NCBI GenBank assembly: GCA_028752905.1
Contig: JAQNBH010000002.1
Coordinates: forward strand, 33,131,530-33,195,529
Reading direction: 5' to 3'
Source: Cladorhizidae sp. MBARI D1340-BT2
Lineage: Eukaryota; Porifera; Demospongiae; Poecilosclerida; Cladorhizidae
Length of the DNA: 64,000 nucleotides
Shown: positions 24,718-34,440 of the stretch, piece after piece
How positions within the stretch are numbered: the first letter of the stretch is position 1
Layout of the letters: each line of letters starts with the position of its first letter
Notes under the pieces: model-generated
Seen by the model: only the letters and a program-made list of their open reading frames with translations
What the model was told of the DNA's origin: nothing
Databases searched by the model: none
Made by a program: the position numbers and the translations under genes

Positions 24718-25922
24718 TGAAGGGCCGAGAACCAGAGTCATGTAACCCTCACAACCTTACTTTTATGATACAAGCTGTCAAAGTTCATGGTTCGTAATAA
24801 AATCATAGGTCATATTTATGATATCCAAATTTGATAGAACTTTAAGTATGTTTAACAAAAACTATTGAGCACACACAAAAAAAACACTTATTTTTTAGCT
24901 GAGCTGTTTGTCATTTAGTGACAATTTAACATTAGTCTTCAGATTCGGACTCGCTTGCTGAATCACCAGATTAAAGTTTCTTATAGAAATCATGATATAT
25001 TGGTGGGACAAACTGTATATAGTAAAACCATTAAGTCATCCACTTTTTTCTTATTCACCATTCTGCCATTAGGGTAGAGTTGTGGAAAGGGAGTATTGAT
25101 AAAGCTAACAGGCTGTCCTTTTGTCTTTTTCATGAGATCAAGAGATCAACAACTTTCCATGGCTCAATGTCATTATGAGAGTATCGAAAATGAAACTGCA
25201 TGGGCTCATCTTTCTGAACTTGAATCCATTTCATTTTTAGCCATTCAACTTTGTTATCACATGTAGTTTTTTCCCGATTCATGATGCACATCTTGAGTCC
25301 ATCAAGAGAAACAAAGTCATTCCCTTCCATTATACACAAAGTGAAATGATTGTCTTGTCGTGCAGTACGAATCAAGCTATACCAGTGATGTGGCACATAT
25401 AAATGCTGCTGTTTTCTCCTTGCTGTCTCTATGCTGCCAAAATCTCTATCATTAGGCAAAAATGAGTGTCCTGACACCTTAAATTTGTGGTCAATTTTGG
25501 TGAAAGGAAAGTCAGGACAACACTGGAGTAAGACTATCACAAAAAAAAAAATCTTCTTTTTATGTTTCTGAGACACCTCCTCTTGGTCCTCTCCCACATA
25601 GATGTTCATCTAAGCTCAAAAAGGCCAGTAGCAAGCAGATAAAGGACCACGAGCTAACAAGTTAAAAAAGTCTGTACCAGTGGTCTAGTATTAGCACTCT
25701 ACAATAGTATCTTGTGACTTGAGGGTTACATCACTTTGGCACAAGAAAGTTCAGCCACTTCCTATGAGGGGTAATTTCTTTTTGGTAATAACACTGCAAC
25801 AGTTTGCACAATCACTACCAAAACAGGGTACTTATTATTATACTGATGTGTACAACAGTAATCAGGTAAAAAATGGAGAATTTTTTTTTGTGGGTTACAT
25901 GACTCTGGTTCTGAGCCCTTCA
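24718..25922. mobile_element. Nested inverted-repeat DNA transposon with TATA target duplication
   Basis: The left end TGAAGGGCCGAGAACCAGAG (24,718) and the right end, read in reverse complement, TGAAGGGCTCAGAACCAGAG (25,922) are alike over about 31 bp with two mismatches, through TCATGTAACCC. TATA flanks both sides (24,714-24,717 and 25,923-25,926). The same ATGTAACCC/GGGTTACAT motif recurs inside near 25,724. The element sits wholly within the intron between the Ulp1 and PHD exons and carries an antisense coding fragment. The superfamily is not assigned. Confidence 0.75.
24940..25609 (-). pseudogene. DUF7869-like transposon protein, C-terminal fragment
   Basis: The minus-strand ORF reads HKFKVSGHSFLPNDRDFGSI, LYVPHHWYSLIRTAR, KMCIMNREKT, VEWLKMKWIQV and HFRYSHNDIEPWKVVDL, then a TGA at about 25,130. 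After it the frame continues with VNKKKVDDLMVLL and, shifted, PPIYHDFYKKL and SGDSASESESED. From memory, this order and the HSFLPND motif fit the end of the DUF7869 group of transposon-linked proteins common in invertebrates. The N-terminal part is missing. Stops and a frameshift show decay. Confidence 0.6.
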
Positions 25923-25977
25923 TATATGCATCACATGACATAATTATTGTACAATCTTATTTTATTCTGTCTATTAG

Positions 25978-26232
25978 GTGTTTTAGTTTAGTTCCTTTTC
26001 CTCGAAAAAAAGTGACCCAGATGCCCAAACATCTCTCTGGCATTGGCGATTCATTACCGTTCCAGTGGATTGAACTATATTGCACATGCTTAATGCCCGA
26101 AGACTATGGGGACATGATCAGTTGCGATGGCTGCAATCATTGGTTCCACCAGGAGTGTGTACTGTAGGCCTAACTCAACCACCTGTTGAGGAACAGTGGA
26201 TGTGTAAGGCTTGCAGCAGCTCCCTACAGTAG
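25978..26232 (+). pseudogene. PHD-finger exon
   Basis: The acceptor CTATTAG precedes G|TGT, which completes the Lys codon split by the previous donor (AA + G), so the junction is in frame. The exon reads CFSLVPFPRKK and then LYCTCLMPEDYGDMISCDGCNHWFHQECV, and after a small indel near 26,163, PPVEEQWMCKACSSSLQ and TAG. All eight C4HC3 zinc ligands are present (C-T-C, C-D-G-C, H-x2-C, C-x2-C). PHD fingers usually read histone tails and could guide insertion into chromatin. That role is inference. Confidence 0.8.
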
Positions 26233-26310
26233 CTCCCTGAAGCAACTTTCTATCAAACTTGTTATATTATATTATGGATCGATTGGCACTGAAAATGAAA
26301 GTCTCGCTGG

Positions 26311-26412
26311 GCGGACGCTATTTGATAGGGTAGGATCAACGCGCTATATACATCCCCCGGACGAATAATAACGTCCGGGCGGACGCTTTTTCTAAATAAT
26401 AACGTCCGGTAG
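26311..26412. repeat. Right GC-rich terminal motif of the integrase element
   Basis: It contains GCGGACGCTATTT, the palindrome CGGACGAATAATAACGTCCG (26,359-26,378), GCGGACGCTTTTT and TAACGTCCGG. Reverse-complemented, GGACGTTA, an 11-base gap and AAGCGTCCG match the left motif. Confidence 0.45.
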
Positions 26413-26442
26413 CAATTCCGGTATCACATGCACACCTCCAGA

Positions 26443-26476
26443 GCGGAAGAGCTCTAGTCAGCAGCTCCTCTTCCGC
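26443..26476. other. Short hairpin-capable sequence
   Basis: GCGGAAGAG and CTCTTCCGC form a perfect 9-bp stem with a 16-base loop. It lies just outside the right end of the integrase element. The function is unknown. Confidence 0.5.
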
Positions 26477-26700
26477 CACAGCCGCTCACGCTTGCAGAAT
26501 TAATGGCATGCCCCCAAACCGCTTATTCAACCACAATATAAGCATAATGTGATGCAGTCTTGCTGATTCAACTTCGCATCTGTTTCTCGACCTCGTGTAG
26601 TTCCTGACATCTTGCGCAGTGTGTTGCTACAGTGTCTATCCCGCTCATACACAGAGGTAAGCTACTAGACATCCACTATCGGTGTTGCCAATGTTAAAGC
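26477..26700. other. Unassigned stretch
   Basis: Single-copy-looking sequence without recognisable coding motifs. Confidence 0.4.
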
Positions 26701-26701
26701 A

Positions 26702-26860
26702 CGACGTGCACATACCTATTGGTACTGTTTTTGTACGTCTGTCAGGATGTGCAAGTACTGGAACTGTTTTTGTGCGTCCATTAGAACGTGCACATACTGG
26801 AACTGGTTTTGTGCGTCCGTTTGGTCAACTGGAACTGTTTTTGTCCGACCGTCAGATTTT
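26702..26860. repeat. Degenerate tandem repeat of about 45 bp
   Basis: Three to four copies share ACTGTTTTTGTGCGTCC and GTGCACATACTGG. The unit length varies because of internal deletions. Confidence 0.75.
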
Positions 26861-27166
26861 TTTTTGTAATAATCGGCTTGACAAGTTTGCCCACAACTGT
26901 TTACCAATCAGCGGGGGCGGGTTAGCTATCCGTTTATTAACGGACTTCTGGCGAACAGATAGTACACTGCAACGCCTGTGCTGGAAATCATTTCTGCATG
27001 GTGTTGGGGGTAATTTGTTATCAACCAGGCATTCTCTGCTTTGCCAATTCCTCTGCCCTAATAATTGATTACTATTCTTGCACACTCTGTGGTGAGAAGA
27101 TGGCTAAGCTCACCTGCACACTTGTCCAGCTCATCAACCTATGTCTTGCTATGCAATCCCAGGTTC
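26861..27166. other. Unassigned stretch
   Basis: It begins with a T9 run. Plus-strand frames are open for up to 128 codons from 26,682 but include the repeat and no known motif. Nothing convincing is seen. Confidence 0.35.
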
Positions 27167-27380
27167 ACCAAGCTACTTATAATAATTGAGGATGGTAGCA
27201 TGGTTATCACCAAGCTACTTATAATAATTGACGATGGTATGGTATGCATGTTTATCACCAAGCTACTTATAATAATTGAGGATGGTAGCATGGTTATCAC
27301 CAAGCTACTTATAATAATTGACGATGGTATGGTATGCATGTTTATCACCAAGCTACTTATAATAATTGAGCATGGTATGT
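27167..27380. repeat. 90-bp dimeric tandem repeat
   Basis: CACCAAGCTACTTATAATAA starts five sub-units. They alternate a 42-bp form (GAGGATGGTAGCATGG) and a 48-bp form (GACGATGGTATGGTATGC), giving a dimer of about 90 bp repeated twice plus a partial copy. Confidence 0.9.
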
Positions 27381-27476
27381 ATATTTGTTCTTTTCTCTGA
27401 TCCCACAATCCTTTAATGGCATCATAGCATGCAATCCCATGCAGATGCTGCCTTCACTCTTGTCTAATAAGTTTAC

Positions 27477-27575
27477 CTAGCCCTAGCCCTAGCCCTAAGC
27501 CCTGGCCCTAATCCCTAGCCCTAATCCCTAGCCCTAGCCCTAAGCCCTAGCCCTAAGCCCTAGCCCTAGCCTTGG
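27477..27575. repeat. CCCTAG/CCCTAA telomere-like tract
   Basis: About 15 near-hexamers of CCCTAG mixed with CCCTAA forms. The unit is one base away from the animal telomere repeat (CCCTAA). It is interstitial, not a chromosome end. Confidence 0.85.
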
Positions 27576-28292
27576 GCCTAAGACAAGATATGCATTAGTC
27601 GTGTTGGCCAGAATACTCCTCTTGTGGTGATTGTGTCATGCTATTGTAGTTCTGGGCCAATCGGGTTTTCATCGGAAAACGTTGTCACACAGTTACTGTA
27701 ATTGTTGTGTGTGTTGCAAATAATTAGCTACCGATTAATCTCGAGTCCGAACATGCCGGTTCGTCTTGAAGAATCAGTTTTTATCCTTCTCCTGCCGTTT
27801 CTCCTGCCGTAATCTTGCAACAAGCATGCCCAGGTGGTCTCTGTGGAAGAAAAGACTAGGCCATCATGGAATTCTTACTTTTGCTTTCCAACTTCCAATG
27901 GAAGATCTTGGTGTGTCTTCCTTGCTGTTTTCCTAGGCTTGGCATCATTCCTCCTCCGGCATCTGCAGAGGGACCACACCATTTCCCCTTAAGCTTTAAC
28001 ATCTCTCTAAAGCAAGGTTAACATCAGCAGACTGAAGAGAGAAGATGGACTCCATTCTCCAAATTTCTTGCTGCAAAAATGCTGCAACAAAAAGGGAGTT
28101 GAGTTGTCCCTTGTCAAGCTGTAGCATTTAAGTGTCCCAGTTCCTCGCCAGATGGTGAAGTCTCTGGCCCATTGCGAGACTTAACAAACCATGTGACCGC
28201 CATGTGTACATGAATCCCGGTGCACGTGATGACCCACGTACTTGGCCAATATTGCAATGTTACTCGAAAGCCTGGCCTTAACCGATTAACCG
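27576..28292. other. Unassigned stretch
   Basis: Mixed-composition sequence with no ORF above about 60 codons carrying a motif I know, and no repeat. It may be intergenic or intronic. Confidence 0.4.
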
Positions 28293-28300
28293 TCTTAAGG

Positions 28301-28569
28301 CTGGTTCACGCCCGAGCATCGCATTGCGTGTTTGTTAATTGACCTTTGACCTGAACTGCCGCTCAACAAAGATGGACATGCGATGTTCTGATTGGTCCGA
28401 CACTGTATTTCAGACGCTGGATTAGAAAAAAGTTCTAATCCAGCATCTGAAACGCAGCATCGGACCAATCAGTGTCCATCTTTGTTGAGCGCGATTTGAG
28501 GGTTAAAGGGCAATTGACTACACGTAATGCAATGCAAGGCCAGCGTCGTGTTGTGAGCCAGCCTCCTAT
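28301..28569. mobile_element. Foldback/MITE-like element
   Basis: The two halves are inverted copies. AGGCTGGTTCAC at the left matches GTGAGCCAGCCT at the right, and the inner arms (28,370-28,430 and 28,435-28,495) pair over about 55 bases through CTCAACAAAGATGG and GACCAATCAG, around a short central loop. There is no coding capacity and no clear target duplication. It is a likely non-autonomous DNA transposon. Confidence 0.75.
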
Positions 28570-28592
28570 AGACACCGATCGGCGTCGATAAC

Positions 28593-28847
28593 AATTGAAG
28601 GGCTGAGTGCAAGAAGTGTATAAGTCATATTCAATGTTTTGAGTTATACGCGTTTTAATCATGCACTGTAATATACTGTTATGATAGCATCTTCTGTACT
28701 AAAGTGTCCCTAACATCAAAACACCATGGAGATAGAGTCTAAAAATTGCCATTGGGAATGTCCTAAGGTATTATGATCAGGTCTAGGACAAAATTGATTT
28801 TTCGCCAAAAATGGACTTATACACTTCTTGCACTCAGCCCTTCAATT
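28593..28847. repeat. Perfect 34-bp inverted repeat with 187-bp spacer
   Basis: The arm at 28,593-28,626 (starting AATTGAAGGGCTGAGTGCAA) is the exact reverse complement of 28,814-28,847. The spacer is AT-rich and non-coding. The structure starts only 23 bp after the foldback element. A second small palindrome (TTTTAGTG/CACTAAAA) abuts its right arm. Confidence 0.85.
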
Positions 28848-29458
28848 TTAGTGTGGATTAGTCCACTAAAAGTTGGTTTTTATATTTTTTTATATGGTAG
28901 TTGCACTCCTAGAAAACAGGATGCTGCTTATAATCCATCACCAGCAAGCATAAGCCCTATCGCTCTATCTAGCAATAAGCTACATAGCTAGCTACACAGA
29001 AAATTATTCGAGCACAAAATTATAGTTGGTATCTCTACTAGCACTTAGGTCATCCTCCGTCTAATAGCTTCCGCTCAGGTAAAGCTTCTACACTCCATCT
29101 GTACATGTTTCTATAGAAGAAATAGCATCGCAAAAGTCTAAACATCGCCTCAACATCGAAGATAGCCTTTGAGATAGAGAAGCATGAACTCTTAACAGTC
29201 ACCAAAGCGTGGCCGACTAGATTGTTTTCATAACCTGGTAGCCAAGACGGTGCTTTGCTTTAGGGCAGATGATATGAAGCTCCTCAGACTATAGTCCAAG
29301 CTTCAGGCAGTTTTTTTCCCTCTCTAGTGCTTAACGAGGTGGTCACTTGAAAATGACTGCCCTACATGTTATAACCATATTTTAATGACATGGTTAATCA
29401 CAGTTGAATCTCATGCGGATTATTTGTGATGAGTATAGCTTCCAAGTAAAAAATACAT
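28848..29458. other. Unassigned stretch
   Basis: AT-leaning sequence with short ORFs only and no recognised motif. Confidence 0.4.
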
Positions 29459-29685
29459 ATATATACATCTATCTGTCTGTCTGTCTATCTATCTATCTAT
29501 GTATGTATTTATGTATCTACCTATCTATGTATGTATTTATGTATCTACCTATCTATCTATGTATGTATTTATGTATCTACCTATCTATCTATCTATGTAT
29601 GTATTTATGTATCTACCTATCTATCATGTACCTATCTATCTATCTAATCTGTGTACACCTATCTATCTATCTATATGTATATATG
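29459..29685. repeat. ATCT/ATGT compound microsatellite
   Basis: Blocks of (ATCT)n and (ATGT)n/(TTATGTATCTACC) alternate, with a repeated sub-block of about 55 bp. The tyrosine-rich frames across it are artefacts. Confidence 0.92.
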
Positions 29686-30716
29686 AGGGAGTGACCTAAT
29701 ATCAATGTTGGATTCCAAAACTCACACACTTGAAAACAACAAAGCTCTTATCTCTACTAAACACACTTTGGTCAGTGTCTGATTTTAGCTACAGGAATGC
29801 TTCCAGACATTCCTTGAATCCTTTGTGAGGTACTAAACCATGCCCCCCTCCCAAGATAAACCAGTGCCCCCCTCCCAAGATATTAAAGAAATTGATTAAG
29901 GATCTAACCGGCTTAAAACTGTCGGTCTACTTTTCCACCGAGTGAATGTGTGGCGGGGTGTGTGTGTGTGTGTGTGTGTGTGAGGGTGGGCAGGGTTTCA
30001 TTTAAAAAATTGTCCAAGGGAGGTGCAACTGGAGGAATCTGGATTTTAATGGGGTGGGGGGCATGATGGTTAAAGATGTGACAAAGTTTCTAATGATACA
30101 ATTTTCCAGGGGGGGGGGGCAAAAAGGTTCCAAGGGGGGGTAGCTGCCTGCCCGCCCCCCCCTGAATGAAACCCTGGACTGGATGTAGATACATGAATGC
30201 CATGATAGTAACCACCAGCTGCCCCCTCGACTACCAGGATCCGAGTGTTAGGGATGGTCTAGGACTAGGTGTGGATGGAAACTACCTGTAGGTGGGTCTC
30301 TCAGGGAGACCATGTGGTCTTTAATTAATGACGTATGTTTGAAGGAAGACATGAATTAGTGGTTGTGCTGGCCATAGCCCTAGACACCATGTTGGCAGTG
30401 TGTAGCACAGAGATGGCAATACTCTTTATTTCTCAAGTATGTGAGTGGCTACACTCGAGTGATTTTAGCGGTTTTAGACCAGCAGAGCAAAAACCACATG
30501 ACTGGTGTGTGTGGGCGTGCATGCGTGTTACATACAGGTGAAGGGGCTTATTGTACAGAGTACATATTTCATTACGTTTAAGATAATGAAGTAGATTCCA
30601 TAACCTGATTTGAAAGCCTTCAAGGCAGAGGCCAAGCATTAGCAGATACCAGATAGTGATATATATGTATACATATTGCAGGGTTCGTAGAAGATACCAG
30701 ATAGTATTACTACTCA
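29686..30716. other. Non-coding stretch with homopolymer and GT tracts
   Basis: It holds a short duplicate of TGCCCCCCTCCCAAGATA (about 29,842 and 29,868), a (GT)13-like tract near 29,957-29,983, G-runs at 30,109-30,119 and 30,134-30,140, and C-runs nearby. No credible gene is seen. Confidence 0.5.
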
Positions 30717-30832
30717 AAGCATTTAAATATATATTATTTACAAATTAATATATATTTACATAATATATATTTATATTTTACATAATATATAGTAATATAT
30801 ATTTACATATTAATATATATTTACATATTGCG
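30717..30832. repeat. AT-rich TATATATTTACATA repeat
   Basis: A degenerate repeat of AATATATATTTACATA, about 116 bp. Confidence 0.85.
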
Positions 30833-31500
30833 AGTTGGGATTCTTGGGATATCCCCCCACACTCTGATCTCCCCCCCCCCCCCCCCCACCAAATTCACAT
30901 CTGCCCCCCAAAGTTACCCTGTCATATTGTGTAAACTTCAGCATACATTGTATGTCTATGTGTACATGTTATTATTATGGAATTTTGGCCAAGTCAATTT
31001 GTTGTAATCTGGACTCTGTGTGTGTGATAAAATTCAAAAGAAGGTGAGCAACCCCCCCTCTGTCATCAACCCCCCCCCCTCCACCCCAACAAAAATTCTT
31101 ACGTCAAACCCCCTGTATAAATAGACGATAATTTGGTTAATTTTTCTCGCATCCGACACAACTCTGTCGATCATGGAAAGGGTGTGGTCAGCAGTCCACG
31201 TAGGAAACAGGTGCACCAATCAGATAGCAGATCATTGTAAGGCATCGCCAAGGCCTCCTATCAACATTCTGTCATTCTGCAGATGTGTCACTCCCACTTT
31301 TTCACTGATCAAGTTGCAAGGGAGGGCACTCCAAGTTCCTCATAAATTACTCTAGTGGCATTAGGTGAGACGTTATTTCCTGTTTTCATAGCTGCTGATA
31401 GTGCTGCTAGCTGGATAGCTCTCATCTTACCCCTGGTTGACAACAAGGAGACAAACTCCTTGTACAACGGTGTGGTCAAGGTTGAATCTTATATCTGCAC
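30833..31500. other. Unassigned stretch with poly-C
   Basis: A C-run of about 18 lies near 30,870-30,887 and another C-rich patch near 31,070. No recognised coding motif. Confidence 0.45.
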
Positions 31501-31504
31501 TGGC

Positions 31505-31585
31505 CTCTGTGTGTGTGTGTGCGTGCAGGGGTGTGTGTGTGCGTGCAGGGGTGTGTGTGTGTGCGTGCATGGGTGTGTGTGTGCA
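31505..31585. repeat. GT/GC microsatellite with GCAGGG
   Basis: Four copies of a (GT)n-GCGTGCAGGG-like unit. Confidence 0.85.
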
Positions 31586-31885
31586 CCTTTCGGGAGTGCT
31601 AAATATTATGAAATAGGAGACTTATAGGAACTTAATCCTAATTTGATAAGGAAGGTAATTATTCCCAATGTAAACTCTGTGCAACCCTGTGGCTAAGAGG
31701 ACCTGACCTTTCACTCAGGAAGCTAACGCAGGAATCACCCAGCCAAAATAGTAACCAATGAATAATGATGATTGTGCATTTTTCATAGAAATGTGAATCA
31801 CATAAACATGAAGGTTAATGTGTTAGGATACTCCTAGTTTACAAGAGTGTTCTGGTTGCTCTGGGCTCCCAAGCTGTACCTACCC

Positions 31886-32850
31886 ATCCAGTGTGGTGTT
31901 GGTGCAGTGTGTGCCCCCATAGAGCTATTGTTAACCTACTTCAGCTTGCCTCAACCCAGTGTGGTGTTGGTCCAGTGTGTGCCCCCATAGAGCTATTGTC
32001 AACCACTTCAACCTGCCGACATTGGACCAACACCACATTGGGTTGAGGCAAGCTGAAGTACTTTAGGTTGACAATAGCTCTATGGGGACACACACTGGAC
32101 CAACACCACATTGGGTTGAGGCAAGCTGAAGTTGATTGACAATAGCTCTATGGGGACACACACTGGACCAACAACACACTGGGTTGAGGCAAGCTGAAGT
32201 TGATTGACAATAGCTCTATGGGGACACACACTGGACCAACACCACACTGGGTTGAAGCAAGCTGAAGTAGGTTAACAATACCTCTGGGGACACACACTGG
32301 ACCAACATCACACTGGGTTGAGGCATGTTGAAGTACTAGGTGGACCATATCTCTATGGGGGCACACCCAGGACCAACACCACACTGGGTTGAGCAGGTTG
32401 AAGTAGGTTGACAATAGCTTGATGGGGAAACTCACTGGACCAACACCACACTGGGTTGAGGCAAGCTGAAGTTGGTTGACAATAGCTCAATGGGGAAACA
32501 CACTGGACCAACACCACACTGGGTTGAGGCAGGTTGAAGTAGGTGGACCATATCTCTATGGGGACACACACTGGACCAACACCACACTGGGTTGAGCAGG
32601 TTGAAGTAGGTTGACAATATCTCTATGGGGACACACACTGGACCAACACCACACTGGGTTGAGCAGGTTGAAGTAGGTTGACAATAGCTCTATGGGGACA
32701 CACACTGGTACCACACTGGGTTGAGGTAGGTGAACCATATCTCTATGGGGACACACACTGGTACCATACTGGGTTGAGGCAGGTTGAAGTAGGTGGACCA
32801 TATCTCTATGGGGATACACACTGGTACCACACTGGGTTGAGGCAGATGTT
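31886..32850. repeat. 68-bp tandem array with internal inversion
   Basis: About 12 copies of a 68-bp unit containing CTGGACCAACACCACACTGG, GTTGA, GGCAAGCTGAAGT and GACAATAGCTCTATGGGG run in one direction from about 32,022. The first two copies (31,886-32,015) are in the opposite direction, so a large palindrome is centred near 32,018. The same module occurs elsewhere in the window. Confidence 0.92.
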
Positions 32851-33134
32851 GACACATGAACGTATTTTCTTAGAACCACTCAAATGTACACTTGTGGTTT
32901 ACAGATGTCCTTATTAAGAAAAGTTATTAGGCAGTTGTGTGGGCGTCTGTAGACCATATTTATAATTATACTCGAGCCATTGACACTGTTCGCTGCTATT
33001 AATAAGATGTCTAGGACTCTATTCAGTACTTCTGGAGTAGTGCTGTAATGATATTCATAGATTAACAATCACATGAACTCTGACTCTATGAAACAGAAAG
33101 TAACTTTCAAAGTTTGTAGTTTAGTCTGTTGCTT
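32851..33134. other. Unassigned stretch
   Basis: No recognised repeat or coding motif. Confidence 0.35.
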
Positions 33135-33390
33135 TAGAGACAGGCCTCCATGGAGCACACTGGTGAGAGTGGAGTGCAGTATTCTCTTTGGTGCAGAGAT
33201 GGAAGCTGGTACGGTGATCAAGCAGCAGCTGCTGGTCCAATTTTGATGGGAAGGCTAGGGTGGAGCCAAGCTAGAAGCCTTATGCAAACACCAAATAGAG
33301 TAGTGCAATTGATAAGGTCAGACAGAGGTCGCAGAGGTCACTCAATTATTGGCAACTACTTTTCAAAACGACAGCTCCATAGTCGGTCCA
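33135..33390. repeat. Dispersed repeat, copy A
   Basis: It shares TGCAGAGATGGAAGCT, TCAAGCAGCAGCTGC, GGAGCCAAGC, CAGAGGTCAC and ACTTTTC-like blocks, in the same order and strand, with 40,870-41,085. The two copies have diverged by substitutions and indels. It is possibly an old short transposon. No promoter boxes are clear enough to call a SINE. Confidence 0.7.
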
Positions 33391-33404
33391 GGGTTCAAAG
33401 TTGT

Positions 33405-33725
33405 CCATCCATTAGTCCTAGCCCTAGCCCTTGCTCCCCCTTGCCCTATAGCCATAGCCCTAGTCCTTGCTCCACCCCTTGCCCTATAGTCCTAGCCCTA
33501 GCCCTTGCTCCACCCCTTGCCCTATAGTCCTAGCCCTTGCTAGCCCTGATCCTGGGGTTAGCCTTAGCCCTAACCCTAGTCCTTTAGCCCTACTCCTAAC
33601 CCTAGTAGCCCTAGCCCAGTTTAACCCGCTCTTGCCCTGACCCTAGCCCTAACCCTATAGCTAGCTATAATTACCCTTGGAAGCCCAATGCAGCCCTAGC
33701 CCTAACCCTACAGCACTAGCCCTGG
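33405..33725. repeat. Degenerate TAGCCC/CCCTAG tract
   Basis: Irregular TAGCCCTAGCCC, TAGCCCTTGCTCC and AACCCTA units make a telomere-like minisatellite of about 320 bp. Confidence 0.85.
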
Positions 33726-34132
33726 ATGTGTATACTGCTAGCCCTGGTAGCCCTAACTGTAGCCCTACACAGCCGGATTTAGGTAGACAAGAAGGTAAAG
33801 TGCGATTCTCCACAGTTGACCCTAGGGACTCTTTTACGTTAAAATGCCCGAGGCAGTGTTTTGCTTCGGATGGCACTTCGTTATGTGTTTGGTGCTCACG
33901 AGTTGGATGAAACAATGCCGCAGATGCAGCGAGCATGATTGCATTCCTGGCGGTGAAAAACGGTTGCTGGGGGCGATATGCTAACCCGATGTAGAATGCA
34001 GGTGTGATAACATGTCCATGTCTCACTACTAGTCCACTTTGTGTGCGACATTGCTCGACATTGCTCGACAGAAAGGAGGAGAGAGAGGGAGCCACATCAC
34101 ACAATGATATGTCCACTTAATGAGCTATGACA
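33726..34132. other. Unassigned stretch with open minus frame
   Basis: A 151-codon minus-strand frame (33,661-34,116) runs through it, but its C-terminal part is TAGCCC repeat and no motif is recognised. Probably not a gene. Confidence 0.35.
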
Positions 34133-34440
34133 TAGTTCTATTTTTAGATGTGTCACATTATCAGCCATAGCTTGCCATTTTTTAATTTGGTCCAGGAATT
34201 ATCCAGAGCTTGTTCTATTTTTAGGTCTGTTGCATGAATTAGCCAGAGCCTATTCTATTGTTAGGTCTGTTGCATGAATTAGCCAGAGCCTGTTCTATTT
34301 TTAGGTCTGTTGTATGAATTAGCCAGAGCCTGTTCTATTTTTAGGTCTGTTGCATGAATTAGCCAGAGCCTGTTCTATTTTTAGGTCTGTTGCATGAATT
34401 AGCCAGAGTTTGTTCTATTTTAGGTCTGTAGAGCTTGTTC
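34133..34440. repeat. 40-bp tandem repeat
   Basis: About seven copies of GAATTAGCCAGAGCCTGTTC plus TATTTTTAGGTCTGTTGCAT, with degraded copies at both ends. Confidence 0.9.

Larger units (their letters stand above)
20978..26412 (+). mobile_element. Integrase-Ulp1-PHD DNA transposon (Ginger-like), decayed
   Basis: A plus-strand, intron-containing coding unit carries an H2C2 zinc-binding region, an rve-type integrase core, an integrase C-terminal region, a Ulp1-like protease and a PHD finger. That combination is known from Ginger-type cut-and-paste transposons and from KRBA2-like integrase proteins of animals. GC-rich motifs built from GGACG/CGTCC flank both sides (20,981-21,034 and 26,311-26,410) and may be the terminal repeats. 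No target duplication is identified. Frameshifts and deletions in several exons make this copy inactive. The limits given are those of the flanking motifs. Confidence 0.62.

Noticed and set aside
27477..27575. True telomere or chromosome end
   Set aside because: The unit is mainly CCCTAG with mixed variants, and unique sequence continues on both sides.
29404..29699. Tyr-rich 96- and 66-codon ORFs
   Set aside because: Translation of an ATCT/ATGT microsatellite.
33135..33390. tRNA gene or clear tRNA-derived SINE
   Set aside because: GGTTCAAAGTTG near 33,390 only weakly resembles a B box, and no cloverleaf or A box at the right distance was found.
33661..34116. 151-codon minus-strand gene
   Set aside because: The C-terminal half is TAGCCC repeat. 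No motif, splice site or homology is recognised.
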